In this document: piece after piece, positions 1-13,500 of the stretch
How the letters are laid out: each line of letters begins with the position of its first letter
Position numbering within the stretch: position 1 is the first letter of the stretch
Assembly: GCF_964275005.1 (NCBI RefSeq)
Contig: NC_092690.1
Coordinates: forward strand, 13,989,287 to 14,053,286
From: Diadema setosum
Lineage: Eukaryota; Echinodermata; Echinoidea; Diadematoida; Diadematidae
Length of the DNA stretch: 64,000 nucleotides
Direction: 5' to 3'
Program-made: the position numbers and the translations under genes
Notes under the pieces: model-generated
What the model saw: only the letters and a program-made list of their open reading frames with translations
Told to the model about the DNA's origin: nothing
Databases searched by the model: none

Positions 1-2498
1 GAAGAGAAAATATGTAGAGAAATATACACTAAAGAGAAACAGGTGGGGGGGGGGTGGTCACAGCATGTCAAGGGGTGCTAAGGGGTAAAACATACACTGG
101 TGTACTGCTTTGTGGTCTCAGATTTTTTTATTTTTTTTTTTTCGATTTGGTTAAATTTTTGTGAACTTCACATTTTCTCTCAGCCTCAATAGTGTTGTTT
201 AAGTTGTGAAATATATTACAAGATGGACTGTGCAATCTGAAGTTTTGCCTTGCATTCAAAAAGTCTATGATATGATAGCGCTCATCCTAGGTGCTCTACA
301 GTGTATATAATTTGTAATCACTTACATAGACTGTCACAAAGAGTTGTTAAGACAGTTCTGACATATAGTACATTTTTACCTCCATATTGATGACTTTAAA
401 ATGAAGTCTGTTGTCATACACTTTGTACAAGTGTAAATAATTTAAGTATCCAGAATAGTATTTCTCTACAATATGTTGCAGTATGATATGCAGTGTCTGT
501 CTCATTATGTAGTTTGTTCTGTTTGTTTTATTTTTTTGCTTCTCTGTATTGAGCTAAGATATAAAGATATCAATTTTTTTTTCTTTTTTGTATATTTGAT
601 TCATATGCCTTAATTTCACAATAAGATGTTGCTCCATACTACAGATTTGAAGCAAAACACAACAAATTCCTAAGTATTAACACTATATACAGGATGGCTA
701 AGGCATGATTGTTTTTTTTTATATTTATTTTCATTTATTTATTATTTTTTTTAGTAGATAACCCCAGAATAATTCTTGGTCACATGTCTTGTAGATTGCA
801 AAGAGGCTGTCACATTTATGTACAAATTTGTAGAACTATGTCACAAGTAAAATTCTTAGTGGTACTAAGTATCAGATGAAGTTTGTGAAAGACTTCACTG
901 TCAGTGCTCAGGCTTTTAGCCATCTCTTTCACCAGGAACAAATCACTCGCTGTAGATTAAAATGCAACACAGCTTTACTTCAAGTTGAATTGAAAATGAT
1001 TTTAGAAATTAGGCTCATCATCTTCACACCTTCACTTAATTAACACCAAGGAGTTTGAACAGTTCTGATGATAGTCAATGCTGCACACTGGCACCGGTCC
1101 GACGGTCCAGAGCCAGTAAAAATCACTGTTGGACCAGTAACTTCTTTAGGAATGGACCAGTAAAAAATTGAAAACTGGGTACTGACTGGTCCAACAGACA
1201 GGTTGGACCGGCAAAAAAAAATGGGTTAGTGTGCAGTCCTGTACATGTAGTGGTGCCAGTGATAAGTGATATTAAATGTGATGTTTACTGCTCAATACTT
1301 TATGACATGTTCCTGGCTCCTGCGTGTGTGTTTGTGTGTGTGTGTGTGCCAAGGGATGACTGTTGAGATGATAGAATTTTGTTTGTTCATATGATTCTGT
1401 ATACATGTACCTGTCTGTCTGTCTGTGTGCATGTCTGTCTGTGTGCATGTGTGTGTATATATCTGTGTCACATTCATGAGTTCTTTTATTTTCCATTCTT
1501 GTCATCTGTTTAGAAAAACTTTTGATGTGTAGTTGTTCTGAGTTCAGTTTGCAAATCATGTTTCAACACACCAATATGATAACTATGTATGTAGTGATCA
1601 GTTGATTAAAAAAAAAAAGAGGAAAAATGTGAGTGGTTGCAATACTGCCATACAGAAGCTAAGATTTTACAGGGTTTGAGCTGTTGCTGTGTGTGCATGA
1701 AAGACTTTTGTAGCTCTGTTTTCTGCTTGGTGCTCCAGGTAACAATCATCTTTCAGACTGTATTTTTTGTGGTTTTCAATCCCTCATGCAAAAGATTCAA
1801 TCTCGAGATAAAACTCTTTTTATTCACAGGATGAAAAGCTTAGAGAATGCCTTCCATCCAGTGAAGTTTGTTTTCATCAGCCGCATGGTTGAAATTATTG
1901 ATTAGTAGGGAATTGTGTTTGTGCATCACCCAGTTTTGAGTTACTTGGTGGCAGATTTGCTGTTCATACATCATTCATCTGTATTGATTTTTGTTCTTTT
2001 GCTGTAAGCAATCTCTGGCAAAAAGTCTCTTTTCTTCCCGTAGAGGCAGTATTTTCATGTAGAAAGAAAAAAAAATGATGCTTTAATAGCTCACTGAAGT
2101 GGTGTGTAGCAAAAGATTTACATATCAAAAAGTAGCAAAAACTGCAAAAAGAAATGTGTGAGGGTACTGTCTTATTGATTTCGTAGGAGTAAATTCCATT
2201 TTGAAATGTGTGGAGTGTTTGCAGTGTGGCTAAGTTTAGTATTCAACCTGTCAAGCATTCTGTTTTTATTCAGTTTTCTAGTTGTAAGAGTCCAAAGGCT
2301 TTTACAGTGATCGTTGAAAATTGCAGTAGAAATACAATGTAACTGATTACATCTGTTGTACATTCGCTTCACAGTTTTGTTGAGTTTGATGTTTAATGAA
2401 TGTATGCTGGGACAATTCCAATTCAACATGTCATTGTTCACATCTGGAAAATGTTCTGTTTATTGTTAACAAGAATGCAAAATTGCCCACCCCCACAG
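1..2498. other. Non-coding: intron or 5' flank upstream of first visible exon
   Basis: AT-rich sequence with poly-T and poly-A runs and a GT-rich patch near 1322-1348. One dispersed-repeat-like stretch lies at about 1070-1240. It ends in a polypyrimidine-poor but C-rich acceptor (cccacccccacag) before exon 1. Since exon 1 opens in phase 1, at least one more coding exon must lie upstream; I could not find a convincing signal-peptide exon here. Confidence 0.6.
1070..1240. repeat. Short repeat with recurring 'ggaccagtaa' motif
   Basis: The words ggaccagtaa / gaccggcaa / ccagtaaaaa recur about five times in 160 bases, with related words on both strands near the edges (ccggtccgac, ggttggaccgg). 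It looks like a small dispersed element or a decayed tandem repeat. No coding potential. Confidence 0.4.
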
Positions 2499-4502
2499 GT
2501 TTTTACGCAGGTAGTCCAGGAATGGACAGTTGCACGCAGTGTAGTGCAGGCTACTACTGTAGTGCCACTGCCCAAATGAGCTGTGATTCTGGATACTACA
2601 GCAATGCAGGGGCTAGCTCCTGCATGGAGTGCCCTGGTGGCTACTCCTGCTCTCCCCCAAATCCCCCGGTTGAATGTCTGATTGGAACCTATGCCGGTAA
2701 CGGAAGCACAAGCTGTACGCCATGTGAGCCAGGCTTTTACTGCCCCTTGAATGGAACCATCGAGCACATCCAGTGTCCCAATGGGTTCTTTGCTTCCAGC
2801 ACAAACTCTGAGGTCTGTATGGAGTGCAGCTCAGGGTATTACTGCACAGTGTCATCAGAAATGCCCTGTGCAACTGGATACTACAGCAATGCTGGAGCAG
2901 AGTCTTGTCTTCAGTGTCCTGGAGGCTACTCTTGCAATGGTACAGAGAGTCCTGTTGAATGTCTGATGGGGACTTACGCTGGCAACGGCAGCGGTAGCTG
3001 CATACCTTGTGAAGCAGGGTTCTACTGCCCTCTGAATGGAACCATAGAACATATCCAGTGCCCAGATGGATTCTACTCTCCAGGGAACAACGCCATCTCC
3101 TGCTCCGAGTGTACAGCCGGGTACTCTTGCACTCCATCCAGCCAAACAGCCTGTCCTGGAGGATACTACAGTGAAGCTGGAGCTACATCCTGCAGTCTAT
3201 GTCCTGGAGGGTTTGAGTGTCCTGGTGGTGGTGGATCTGTTTCCATGTGTACTGAAGGGTACTATGCATACAATGGTAGTTCCTTGTGCAGTCCTTGTTT
3301 AATTGGACACTATTGTCCAGTTAATGGTACAGTTGAACCCATCATTTGTCCAAGTGGCTTTTACTCAAACTCTACTGGAGCCATGGAGTGCTCACAGTGT
3401 GAGGCAGGCTACTATTGCACACCGGCATCAAGAATAGCATGCTCTGCTGGCTACTACAGCAATGCTGGAGCGGAATCCTGTAGCGAGTGTCCAGGTGGTT
3501 ATTCCTGCAGTGGGTCAGATGAGCCAGTTGAATGTCTGGCAGGAACCTATGCAGCTAATGGAAGTGATAGCTGCACACCATGTGAAGAGGGCTTCTACTG
3601 TCCAGTAAATGGCACCATAGAGCATATCCAGTGTCCCAATGGTTACTTTGCATCAAGTTCAAATTCAGAATCCTGTAGCCAGTGCAGTGCAGGATATTAC
3701 TGTACAATAACATCAGAGACTCAGTGTGACCCTGGATACTACAGCAATGCTGGAGCAGAGTCTTGTCTTCAGTGTCCTGGAGGCTACTCTTGCAATGGTA
3801 CAGAGAGTCCTGTTGAATGTCTGATGGGGACTTATGCTGGCAATGGCAGTGATAGCTGTGTACCCTGTGAAGCAGGGTTCTACTGCCCTCTGGATGGAAC
3901 CATAGAACATATCCAGTGCCCAGATGGATTTTACTCTTCAGGGAGCAACGCCATCTCCTGCACCGAGTGCACAGCTGGGTACTCCTGCACTCCATCCAGC
4001 CAAACAGCCTGTCCTGGAGGATACTACAGTGAAGCTGGAGCTACATCCTGCAGTCTATGTCCTGGAGGGTTTGAGTGTCCTGGTGGTAATGCATCTGTTT
4101 CCACGTGTAATGAAGGGTACTATGCCTACAATGGTAGCTCTTCATGCAGTCTGTGTTTGATTGGACACTATTGTCCAGTTGTTAGTACAGTTGAACCCAT
4201 CATTTGTCCAAGTGGCTTTTACTCAAACTCCACTGGAGCCTTGGAGTGCATGCAGTGTGATGCCGGGTACTACTGCACCCCAACGTCCCAGATCCCTTGC
4301 GATACTGGTTCCTACAGTGTGGCTGGTGAAACATCCTGTTCCCCATGTCCCGGAGGATATGAATGTCCCGGTGGAGGATCCCCTGCTTCCATGTGTAGTG
4401 AAGGGTACTATGCCCTCAATGGCAGTTCATCCTGCAAGCAGTGTGAAACAGGCTTCTTTTGCCCGTTCAATGGAACAGCAGAGCGGCTTCAATGTTCATC
4501 AG
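2499..4502 (+). CDS. Exon 1 (first visible): about 14 tandem GCC2/GCC3 modules in one 2-kb exon
   Basis: Acceptor AG at 2497-2498, donor GT at 4503-4504; phase 1 at both ends; 668 codons. Modules of about 47-48 residues repeat the pattern C-x2-C-x-G-[YF]-x-C, x(9-12), C, then GYYS-x-AGAxSC. Residue motifs such as PVECLxGTYAGNGSxSC and NGTIEHIQCP recur. Nucleotides around 2874-3420 and 3732-4278 are near-identical at an offset of 858 bases (286 residues, six modules), so the exon grew by block duplication. It is five times longer than any other exon here. A T-run follows the donor directly. An in-frame ATG at 2396 precedes the acceptor but leads into no signal peptide, so the splice acceptor is preferred. 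Confidence 0.92.
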
Positions 4503-7500
4503 GTGATTTTTTTTTTTTTTTTTTGCGCACAACCCTTTTACCCTTCCTACAAGTACTGAGTTCATTTGCTTTTTTTTTTCTTTTTGCAGCATCCATGCAT
4601 CTTTGCTTAAAATGCACATTTCCATCATGTTCATTGACCTGTATTCCCCTTCATTCTCGTGTGGGTTCCCCTCCCCTTGCACCATGCATTGCAGCTTGCT
4701 GGGCATACATTGTATGTAAACCTGCAGATTTGCTTTACACATCCCTTGCATCTATCTTATTTTTGCGTGTATGCACTGCACTTTGGAGTACAAGCATTTT
4801 TATTCGTAGTATGCATTGTGTCAGTAGTTTTGGTCAGTTGCCGATAGTTCTGAGTAGAATGTGCATTTACCTATGTTTAGAGCATAGCAGATTTATATAC
4901 TGACTGCATTTACTGATGACACTGATGATATTGCATATTATATTTTCTTTTCCACCAGGTTTCTGTGGTGTGTATTTATTGCGGTCAATGTTGCACTGCT
5001 CTTGTCCATCATGTACATTATAATGTCAATGTCTGTATAGTCCCTGCTCAGTGTTCGTGTGAGGTACATGTAGCACTTCACACATTGTGCATGCCATAGT
5101 ACATTCCCGTCAGAACAATTTAGCATGGTTATAACAAAATTTTTGTTACAAGGAAGTAAAAATTCTATTCCCAAGATTAACATCTTTATATCTTTACATT
5201 ACTGTTTGGCTGTAACAAAATTTTGATATCAATAATAGATAGCCGGCAGCACCAAGGACTTTATTAGAACGGGAGATTACTATATTCAACAATTGCGGCT
5301 GCTCCTAATGGCAGTTCAATATGCCTGCCGTATTTTCTTTGATGATGAACTACAACTATACTGTACCTACTCACAATTTGATTTTACAAACTGTACAATG
5401 ATAGTCATTAGTACTAGACCTACCAGGTCTCATGCCTAAAGTGTGGGTCTGACTCCTCGGCAACCCATCTTACTTTCATCTGCCCAGCTATCATTTTCCC
5501 TGCCTCCCGGAATGAATGAAAAGGAAAAACATGCCAGGTAGATAAGATCATAAACTAGAAAGGCACTCTGAGAGTGCAGACCTCCTCCGCCAAGCAGTTC
5601 ACTTCAATTTTCATCTATGGATACAGGCATGCTTAAAATTGCCCAATTTCCAAGTTTTGAAGCCTTTCATTTACACTGTATGTCATCAGCTTCCAGCTGC
5701 ATGGCACCTAGCCGAGCAAACTTCAAATGCGCGCAGCTTAAACTCCCAAGTTCATTGACCTTATCTGCAAAAAGACTTTTAAAAATCCTTCAAAAATTCA
5801 TAAAAATTCACAGATCACTACCAAAATGTAATCATTTGAGCCTTGTGCCATTATCAGGTTTTCCTGTAAGTTTCATGCCAATCCGTTCACAACTTTTTGA
5901 ATCATTTTGCACACAGACACACAAACAAACAAGCCGACACTGGCAAAACATAACCTCCTTGGCGGAGGCAATAAACATTGAATGAGAAGCTGACAAATGA
6001 CATTTTATGAGTAAGTTTAGATTAGACTTGCATTCGTTAACATAAATTTTGCAAGTACCTTTTGCAAGTATGATTTTTGCTTAATTGTGATATTGTTCTG
6101 TCGTCATTTCATGTTCATTGTCTTTTCCAATCATGTTGAATGTTTTTATTTGGTGAGTCTATTATGTAAGTTTAATTCACTGCAGGAGTGGAACATGTGT
6201 AAATTGAAAATTGAGTACGGTACCTGTGTTGTTTATCTACAGTTCGTGTTTGGTCAATTGTGATCTGTTCTGTGTATTGTGGCCTGTTCTGTGTATTGTG
6301 GCCTGCTTTAGCAAGCTGTGCTTTTCACTGTATTGACAAATTAACAAGTGTTGATTTCTTTGTTTTTTATGTAAAGCAGGTAGAAGTTTGGTCAAGATGT
6401 GCATTATTTGTTTTATTGCGCAAATGATTAGAGAAGTGATCCACTATTGAATTTAGATGTTGGATCAGTCATATGCCGTAGTGTAGAATAGAGCGTTGTG
6501 CTCGATGTGCAGTGTGAATGTGTACTGTGTGAGATGGTGACTGTGGCTGTATTATCTGTATAGTGGTGAGATGCTTCACGTGTTTTGTGTTTGTTGCACA
6601 ATGTGTCACAAGGAGTTCACCATGTGTGCCATTGGAGTACCGTACATGTATATAATCCCTGCCATTCCCGCTAACTCTCGCATATTGCACGTATACCTCC
6701 CTCCACTGTTCATATTACATCATTATTGTCTGTTCGCCATGTTGTCTGATTACTGGTACTCAAGAAGTTCACATTCCTGCACTGCACAGTACAAGAGTGT
6801 ATGATCATGGGTTTCCCCACACGTACGTAGGATCCATCAAGAATTGTTATATCAGGGACTACATACATTGTATCATCTGTATTCTTTTACCATGGTCATT
6901 ATCTCAGAGAAATTCATTCCAAAGGACTAGTACCCATGGACTTGTAGTCCAGAGTTCAATATTGCCCATGGCCAACCAACCATTATCTTTAAGACATTGT
7001 ATTAAATTCATGCTAGGACATTGCACTTTGATAAATACAAGTGTCCAGATGACAATGTTATGAATTCAATACATCTTATTATAGAACTTCAAAAAGAAAT
7101 AACTTGATATCCGAGCCATGATATTTGATAGCCATGAAGGAAAGTCAAAATGCAGATGTGGTCTCTTACTGTACATGTATATGAGATTTGTTCAATGGAA
7201 ATATTTCCTTTATCACTCATATTCCATGGTGGTTGTACCATTTGGCACAGTACCATGATAGAGTTTTGACCAAGAATGGGACAAGTGTCAAAAAATTATG
7301 TATAAACATAAGCACATGTATGTTTGGATGTGACATGTTATCTTCCCTTAGAAGGAATTAAAATTAACGAATATCATGAAAGGGAGACAATGTACGGATT
7401 GGCTATCAAATTTTAATGGCAGGCATCCAGTATTCTAAATCCAATAACTGTTACCATATTCAGTATGAAAGTCAGACCCACATCTACCACAAACCAAGCT

Positions 7501-10500
7501 GCCTGCAAGTTACTGCAATTGTACATCCTTCCTCTTACCTACGCCCTCCCCACATATTATTTAATACAAGCATAATTTATCACACATATATAAAACTAAT
7601 TATGAAATTCAGTGCTTATCTGCCAGTTGAAACGTATCACCTGGAAACACTGACACTAATCAATTACCTGTTTGTCATTCCAAATGATGCGAAACGCTGC
7701 GACTCTAGGTTACTATGCCAACGAGACTGGGTCGGCCTCTTGCACACAATGCCCAGAGGGCTACCGCTGCACCGCCACTCACCTAAGCCCTGTGATCTGT
7801 CCCAGGGGGTCGTACAGCTCCGCTGGGGCAACCTCCTGCACCTCTTGCTTGGATGGGGAGTATGCTGACAGCACAGGTACAGTATCTGAGCTTCTCTGGG
7901 ATTACTTGTTCTCCATTTCTACATGTTGATGAAACAGTCATTATACTCTCTAAAAAATTTTGAGTGAAAATATTTTCTTGTGAAGGAGTGAATACAAAAA
8001 AGAGTGAATTTAGAGTGAAATTGGAGTGAATTTTAGTCATTTTATAGTGACTTCGGGGATCACTCCAAAATCTTTGAGTGATCCTTGAGGTCACTCCAAA
8101 ATGAGTGAAAATGAACATTTTCACTCAAAATTCATTCCAATTTCACTCTGAATTCACTCTTTTTTGTATTCACTCCTTCAAGAGTAAATATTTTCACTCA
8201 ATTTTTTTATAGAGTATGTTATTATTGACATTCAGTCGTAATGTTTAGTAATAATTAGTTTGTATTGTCAGCAGATTGTTTACTAACTTCAAGACTCTTT
8301 CTGCTCAGATCCTCTATTTGGTCAGCATGATTCTTAATACTTGTTTTTTACAAGGATGATAACGATAATTAATGGTTATGACGGAGATGATGATGATGAT
8401 GGCATTATTGATATCATCATAGTCATCATTGTGATAATTCGTTTATCATTCCTTATGCAGTGCACTTTATATATTGAACAAGGATATAATGAAATTTGGT
8501 TACAACAAAATAAAAATTCTGGTGCCAAAATTATTACCTGTATATCTTAAGATACTTTATATGTTCAGTTAAAACAAAATTTTGATATTATGAAAGAAAA
8601 CTGCTGGTCCCAAGGAAATCATAATGATAGGAGTCGCCCATTCATGAAAAATTAAGTGCTGGATATGCTGGGTGCTGCACAGAAAGATGATGGAAGGTGA
8701 AAAATGTACAGTTTGTAAATGATGAGATACTAGTATACTGTCATTTGATTGTTATATTAGCATATAAACTGTTATTCTTTTTATTTTGCTTTAATGTTCT
8801 TGCCATATTGTACTGATGAGTTTCAGGAAAAGCATGTTTAACTCACTGGTCTTTGATTGGTTCATTCTGCAGGGTCATCATCGTGTCAGCCGTGTCCACC
8901 AGGCTACTCCTGTAACAGCACCATGGCCTCCCCGCAGATATGTGCCCCAGGGACATACAGGTAGGACATGTGATAGGTCATAGCAATCTACACAACCAGG
9001 GCCTAAGCTGTTCGTAAAGTTACGAACGACTTACAAAGACTGGTGATCAGTTCTGATGTGCTATACTTATCAGAATTTCAATAATTCAGCACAAGAACTG
9101 ATCACCAGTCATTCGTAAGTCATTCGTAACTTTACGAACAGCTCTATGAAACACCCCCTGGGTCCTGTTTCATAGAGCTGTTCGTAAAGTTACGAACAAC
9201 TTACGAGCGACTGGTGATCAGTTCTGATGTGCTATGCTTATCAGAATTTCCATAATTCAGCACAAGAACTGATCACCAGTCATTCGTAAGTCATTCGTAA
9301 CTTTACGAACAGCTCTATGAAACACCCCCTGGTGCTCTTTTCCAAAGAGATGCAGGAGTACTGAGAGTAAAATGCTACATGCAGGGATCGACATTAAGTG
9401 GTGGCGTGGGGCCACAAAAAATTGATAAGTGCCCACCAAATTTCCAAAAACATTATCTTTTTTGGTGGCCCAATTGGGCTACTAAGATTGAAAATGTATT
9501 CTTATGTTTCTGTCAATTATGGTCCAGTACATTTTTTTTCAGGCCACGAAAATGAGATGTTTTTTCATATTAGTAGCCTGAACAAACCACCAGAGAAAAA
9601 AAAAAAAGTTAGTTTTTTTTTTCACTTGCATGTGTATTACATGACTTTGCTATACAAAGAGATGCCTTTTTAAATTTTGATTAGTGTTAAATCTGACCAC
9701 TGTTTATTTTCCACATGAATTCTTTTTCTGTCTTTTCAAGGTGTCTTACAGTTGTCACAGTAATTTTTTACCTGTTGAGAATGGGCTGATTTTGCTATAA
9801 TAGTCATTTTCCATAGACACCTGCCCGAGTATACACAGGACTAGTCATCAGCGGGTTATGCATTGATGACAGCCTGGAGATACATATAGTTAATTAGTGT
9901 GCCTTGTGTGTATTCGTATGTTTGTGACTTACAGCCCAGAAGCCACCAAGTACTGTACAGAGTGTGCGGAGGGGAGCTACCAGGACTCGGCGGGCCAGGA
10001 GACGTGTACACCATGCCCTGCAGGAAGCTCATGTCTGGACAAGGGAGCTTGTAAGTCAACTTGGAGGAGGAGAGAGAAATATATGGATATACTCTGTCAT
10101 AGCTATATGTTGATTTTGTTGTTTTATCAATTTCTTATATGATATATTTTCTGATATTTTAAGTTGAATCATCTGTCTGTGAATAGGGATGAATGATGTA
10201 TCCTAGGTTAGAAGTTACTACGGCTGTACCTTGGGTGTACATATATATGATATGATGTATTTGAGTGACAAGTTTGAATGTGAATTCAAATTTGTTCGAG
10301 TATGCCTAACTATACATCATTACAAGAGACTTGTTAAGAATATAATGAAACGTTATAGTTGAACTTGACAGTAAATTAGTCTATGAAGTTGATTACGGTT
10401 GTATCTTGTTTCTGTAACACTGTGTAAAGTCCTTGAAATATTGACAACAGGCATAAGCACTTTTTGGATCTGCTGTATGAAATTAATGTAATGTCATGCT

Positions 10501-13500
10501 GATACTACCCATGAAAAATTAAACCCATTACATGACGTTTCTTCTTTTCTCACAAAACGTTCCCATACCACTTTCCTCATTCCCCCCCCCCCATGATGTT
10601 CAGTATTGGCTTTCATCATAGAAGTGCACATGCACACTTTGCTTTTCATTAACATCAAGGTATAGAAAGTTACTTGCCCTGTTAGTGCCTACATACAAAC
10701 TATGGAATACTACCCGTGGCATAATTATTTCATTACTGAATAAACCTCATTTTCCGACCATTACGCCAGCCCCCAGTGCCTGCCCGACTGGCTACTACTC
10801 CCTGGGCAATGCAACCCAGTGCATCCTATGTCCAGGCGGCTACGAGTGCTCCGATCAAACCACCGATCCCGTACTCTGCTTCAAGGGAACCTTTGCCGTC
10901 AATGGTAGCGCATCGTGCCGGTCATGTGACCCCGGATTCTACTGCCCTGTCGATGGACTCACAGAGCAGATTGGGTAAGGCGCCCTCTGTGGTTTTTACA
11001 AGATGTAGTGTTTGATCAATACGCATCCATACACATCTTCGAAACTCAATGATCGAAAAACTCTCTTATGTGCATTATTTTCTCATCTATAAGAATAGGA
11101 GCAAGGCACAAGATTAAACTTCTGACATACCATTACTGCATACGCCATGTATTTTGTGAGTATTTTAGTTTCATTAATTTTACACCTCAATTGCTATTTG
11201 AGCAAGTTAAACTATGCATGAAAATATATTAACTCTGATCCTGACGTAAATGTATCATACACCTGCGTATACATTATTACATGATACTGTACACAGTACA
11301 TGAACAAGGTGCATCATAGTACAGTTTAGTAGACCCAAGCATCTCCAGCATGAATGGATGCGTGCACTTCCCAGTCTACATCATTTTGCATTACCTACTT
11401 TTTGTGTACATTTGCTGTACTCCACTGTTGCAAATTTAACCACTTGCTACGCTATGTCAATTGCAGGGAAGTCCCAATTCACAGAAAATAGGATTTGCTA
11501 AATATATGATGTGTACAGTAGATCAGTGACAGCATGTATGCATTTCCCTTACACACCTGCCTGAGTATACTTGGGACTAGTCTTCAAAGGGTTTAGATGC
11601 GATTTGCTACAAGGCTGACAGTATTGTGTAGGGAGGAGAATGAGTAATTGGCTAATCTGAAATGACTCATGTGTTTTGACTCTAGATGCCTGGATGGAAC
11701 CTTCAGCAACGTGTCCAATGCAGAGGAGTGTACATCATGCCCAGCGGGCTCTGAGTGCCTTGACCACTACTCCACTCCAGTGGCCTGTAACTCAGGGTTC
11801 TATTCCCTGGGAGGCAACACTACCTGCACTGAGTGTCCTGCTGGCTACAGGTAGGTACCGTTTGGTACCTCGGTAGAGGACCCATGGCCTTGGTAATGAG
11901 AGGCTACTATTAGAGTTAACACAATGTTACAATCAAACACAGTTTCATAATGATCATTTCAACGAGTGTGAAGGTACTTTATACTTCATGATGATATCTC
12001 CCTTTAAGCTCCTTCTGGTGTGTCTTGGACAGGCTCGTTCACCCCAAGTGGTAATGTGTGAAGTGCTGTTCCATTTATATACATGTGCATTTTGCTAATG
12101 GGTAAGTGCATTTTCTGCTCAAGAGATGGAGGTGCACCATTTGCGTGTTCAGTCAAAAGCGTATGGCACAGTGTGCCTGGTCGATACCATTTGCTGACTA
12201 TTGCTAGTCACCTGGGGCGAGCCACGAGGGGTTGGTATCATTCGCCTGCATCACCACCACATTATGTTGAGATATATAGCATGTTTTATATTTGGATGGC
12301 ACATGGGTAAATACTATACAGATGGCAGTCAACATGGCATCTTGTTAGATGGAATGATAGTGTATGCCTGTGGAGACGTTCAGATGATGTGACTGTTGCA
12401 AACTGGTGAGGGATATTGATGTTCACCAAGCTGCCATGGCCTGTGCAGTGAACACAGTTTAAACCAGTTCAAACCAGTTCAAACCAGTTCAAACCAGAAG
12501 CCCTGAGATTCATGCCTCATCACGTCTTTGATTGACAGGTGTCCGGCGACAGATGCCTCTCCCATCGTGTGTCCAGCTGGTCAGTATTCCACCCTGGGCA
12601 GCACCTCCTGTGACCAGTGTCCAGAGGGGTCCTACTGTCCGTTCCAGGCGTCTGCTGCCCCCACTGTCTGCTCAGCGGGATGGTATGCTGACAGCCCTGG
12701 TAGTGTCAACTGCACAGAATGCCCAATAGGTGAGACTACAGTATAGTGGTGTGTTTTAACCAGGTACAGGTTGTGAATCTTATTTATTGAAGTTCTTGTT
12801 GGTTTTCATACCTTTTTCTTGCTACAACATATTCAAAAACTCTCTTAGTTTTAAGTTGGGGTATTAATCACACTGAGTGATAGTTCTGTTTTTTTTTTTG
12901 TTTTTTTTTATTGTTGTCAAATATACATAAACCATCTGCAACCAATCAGTTACCTCACTCACATGTATGGATAATTTCAAGAATTGCAGCTGTTCCTATT
13001 CATAGCTGGCAGTGCTTGTGATCTATATAGAATTTTCCTGTACAGTCAAAGGGAATTGATCAAGCTGATTCAGGAACTGCGTACATGGTAACACTTTTAG
13101 CTTCAAATAGAGAAAGCTTCATTTACATTATGGTAACACTGGTTCCCCTGCCATATGTCATAAATTGTATTGCTTATACATAGTGTAATACGTGTCAACT
13201 CTGTTTTTAAGACTGACGATCTTGACTGAAGTCAAAATATAGTCAAAATATGATTTGATTAAAAAAAAAAGTTGCCTCTTGAAAGTAAACATGAAATGAT
13301 ATGAGATTGACAAAGTTATCACTTTATCATGCCCTGTACACCCTGCCCCACCAAACGCTCAGAATAGTCAGATCTCTTTGACCAAGGGCTGAGGTGTTCC
13401 AGTTCTTTTACACCTCATTCTCAGTAGTGTGCTTTAGATTGTGACCCCCTATATGTCTTGTGTCTGTGTTCATACAGGATACCAGTGTAGCGATGAGACT

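Larger units (their letters stand above)
4503..7708 (+). other. Intron 1 (3.2 kb)
   Basis: Begins with a 19-base T tract and is AT-rich. It contains one copy of the 'aacaaaattttgatat' dispersed repeat (about 5105-5290) and a degraded element bounded by 'ctccgcc' and 'ggcggaggc' (about 5560-5972). Nothing else recognisable; the open frames inside (for example 5617-5985) are repeat-derived. Confidence 0.7.

Noticed and set aside
1637-1834. 65-codon plus-strand frame with a hydrophobic stretch as a signal-peptide exon
   Set aside because: The hydrophobic part is broken by charged and cysteine residues, no donor gives phase 1 convincingly, and the region is AT-rich intron-like sequence.
2396-2498. 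ATG at 2396, in frame with exon 1, as the true start codon
   Set aside because: The residues before the repeats are not a hydrophobic signal sequence, and a good acceptor (ccccacag) with a phase-1 border, like other exons, lies at 2498.
2438-3995. Long minus-strand open frames (109, 174, 146 aa) opposite exon 1
   Set aside because: They are shadows of the repetitive, stop-poor plus-strand coding exon; they duplicate at the same 858-base period and have no recognisable content.
5617-5985. 122-aa plus-strand open frame in intron 1
   Set aside because: It lies within a degraded repeat element (ctccgcc...ggcggaggc) and has no cysteine-module or other recognisable content.
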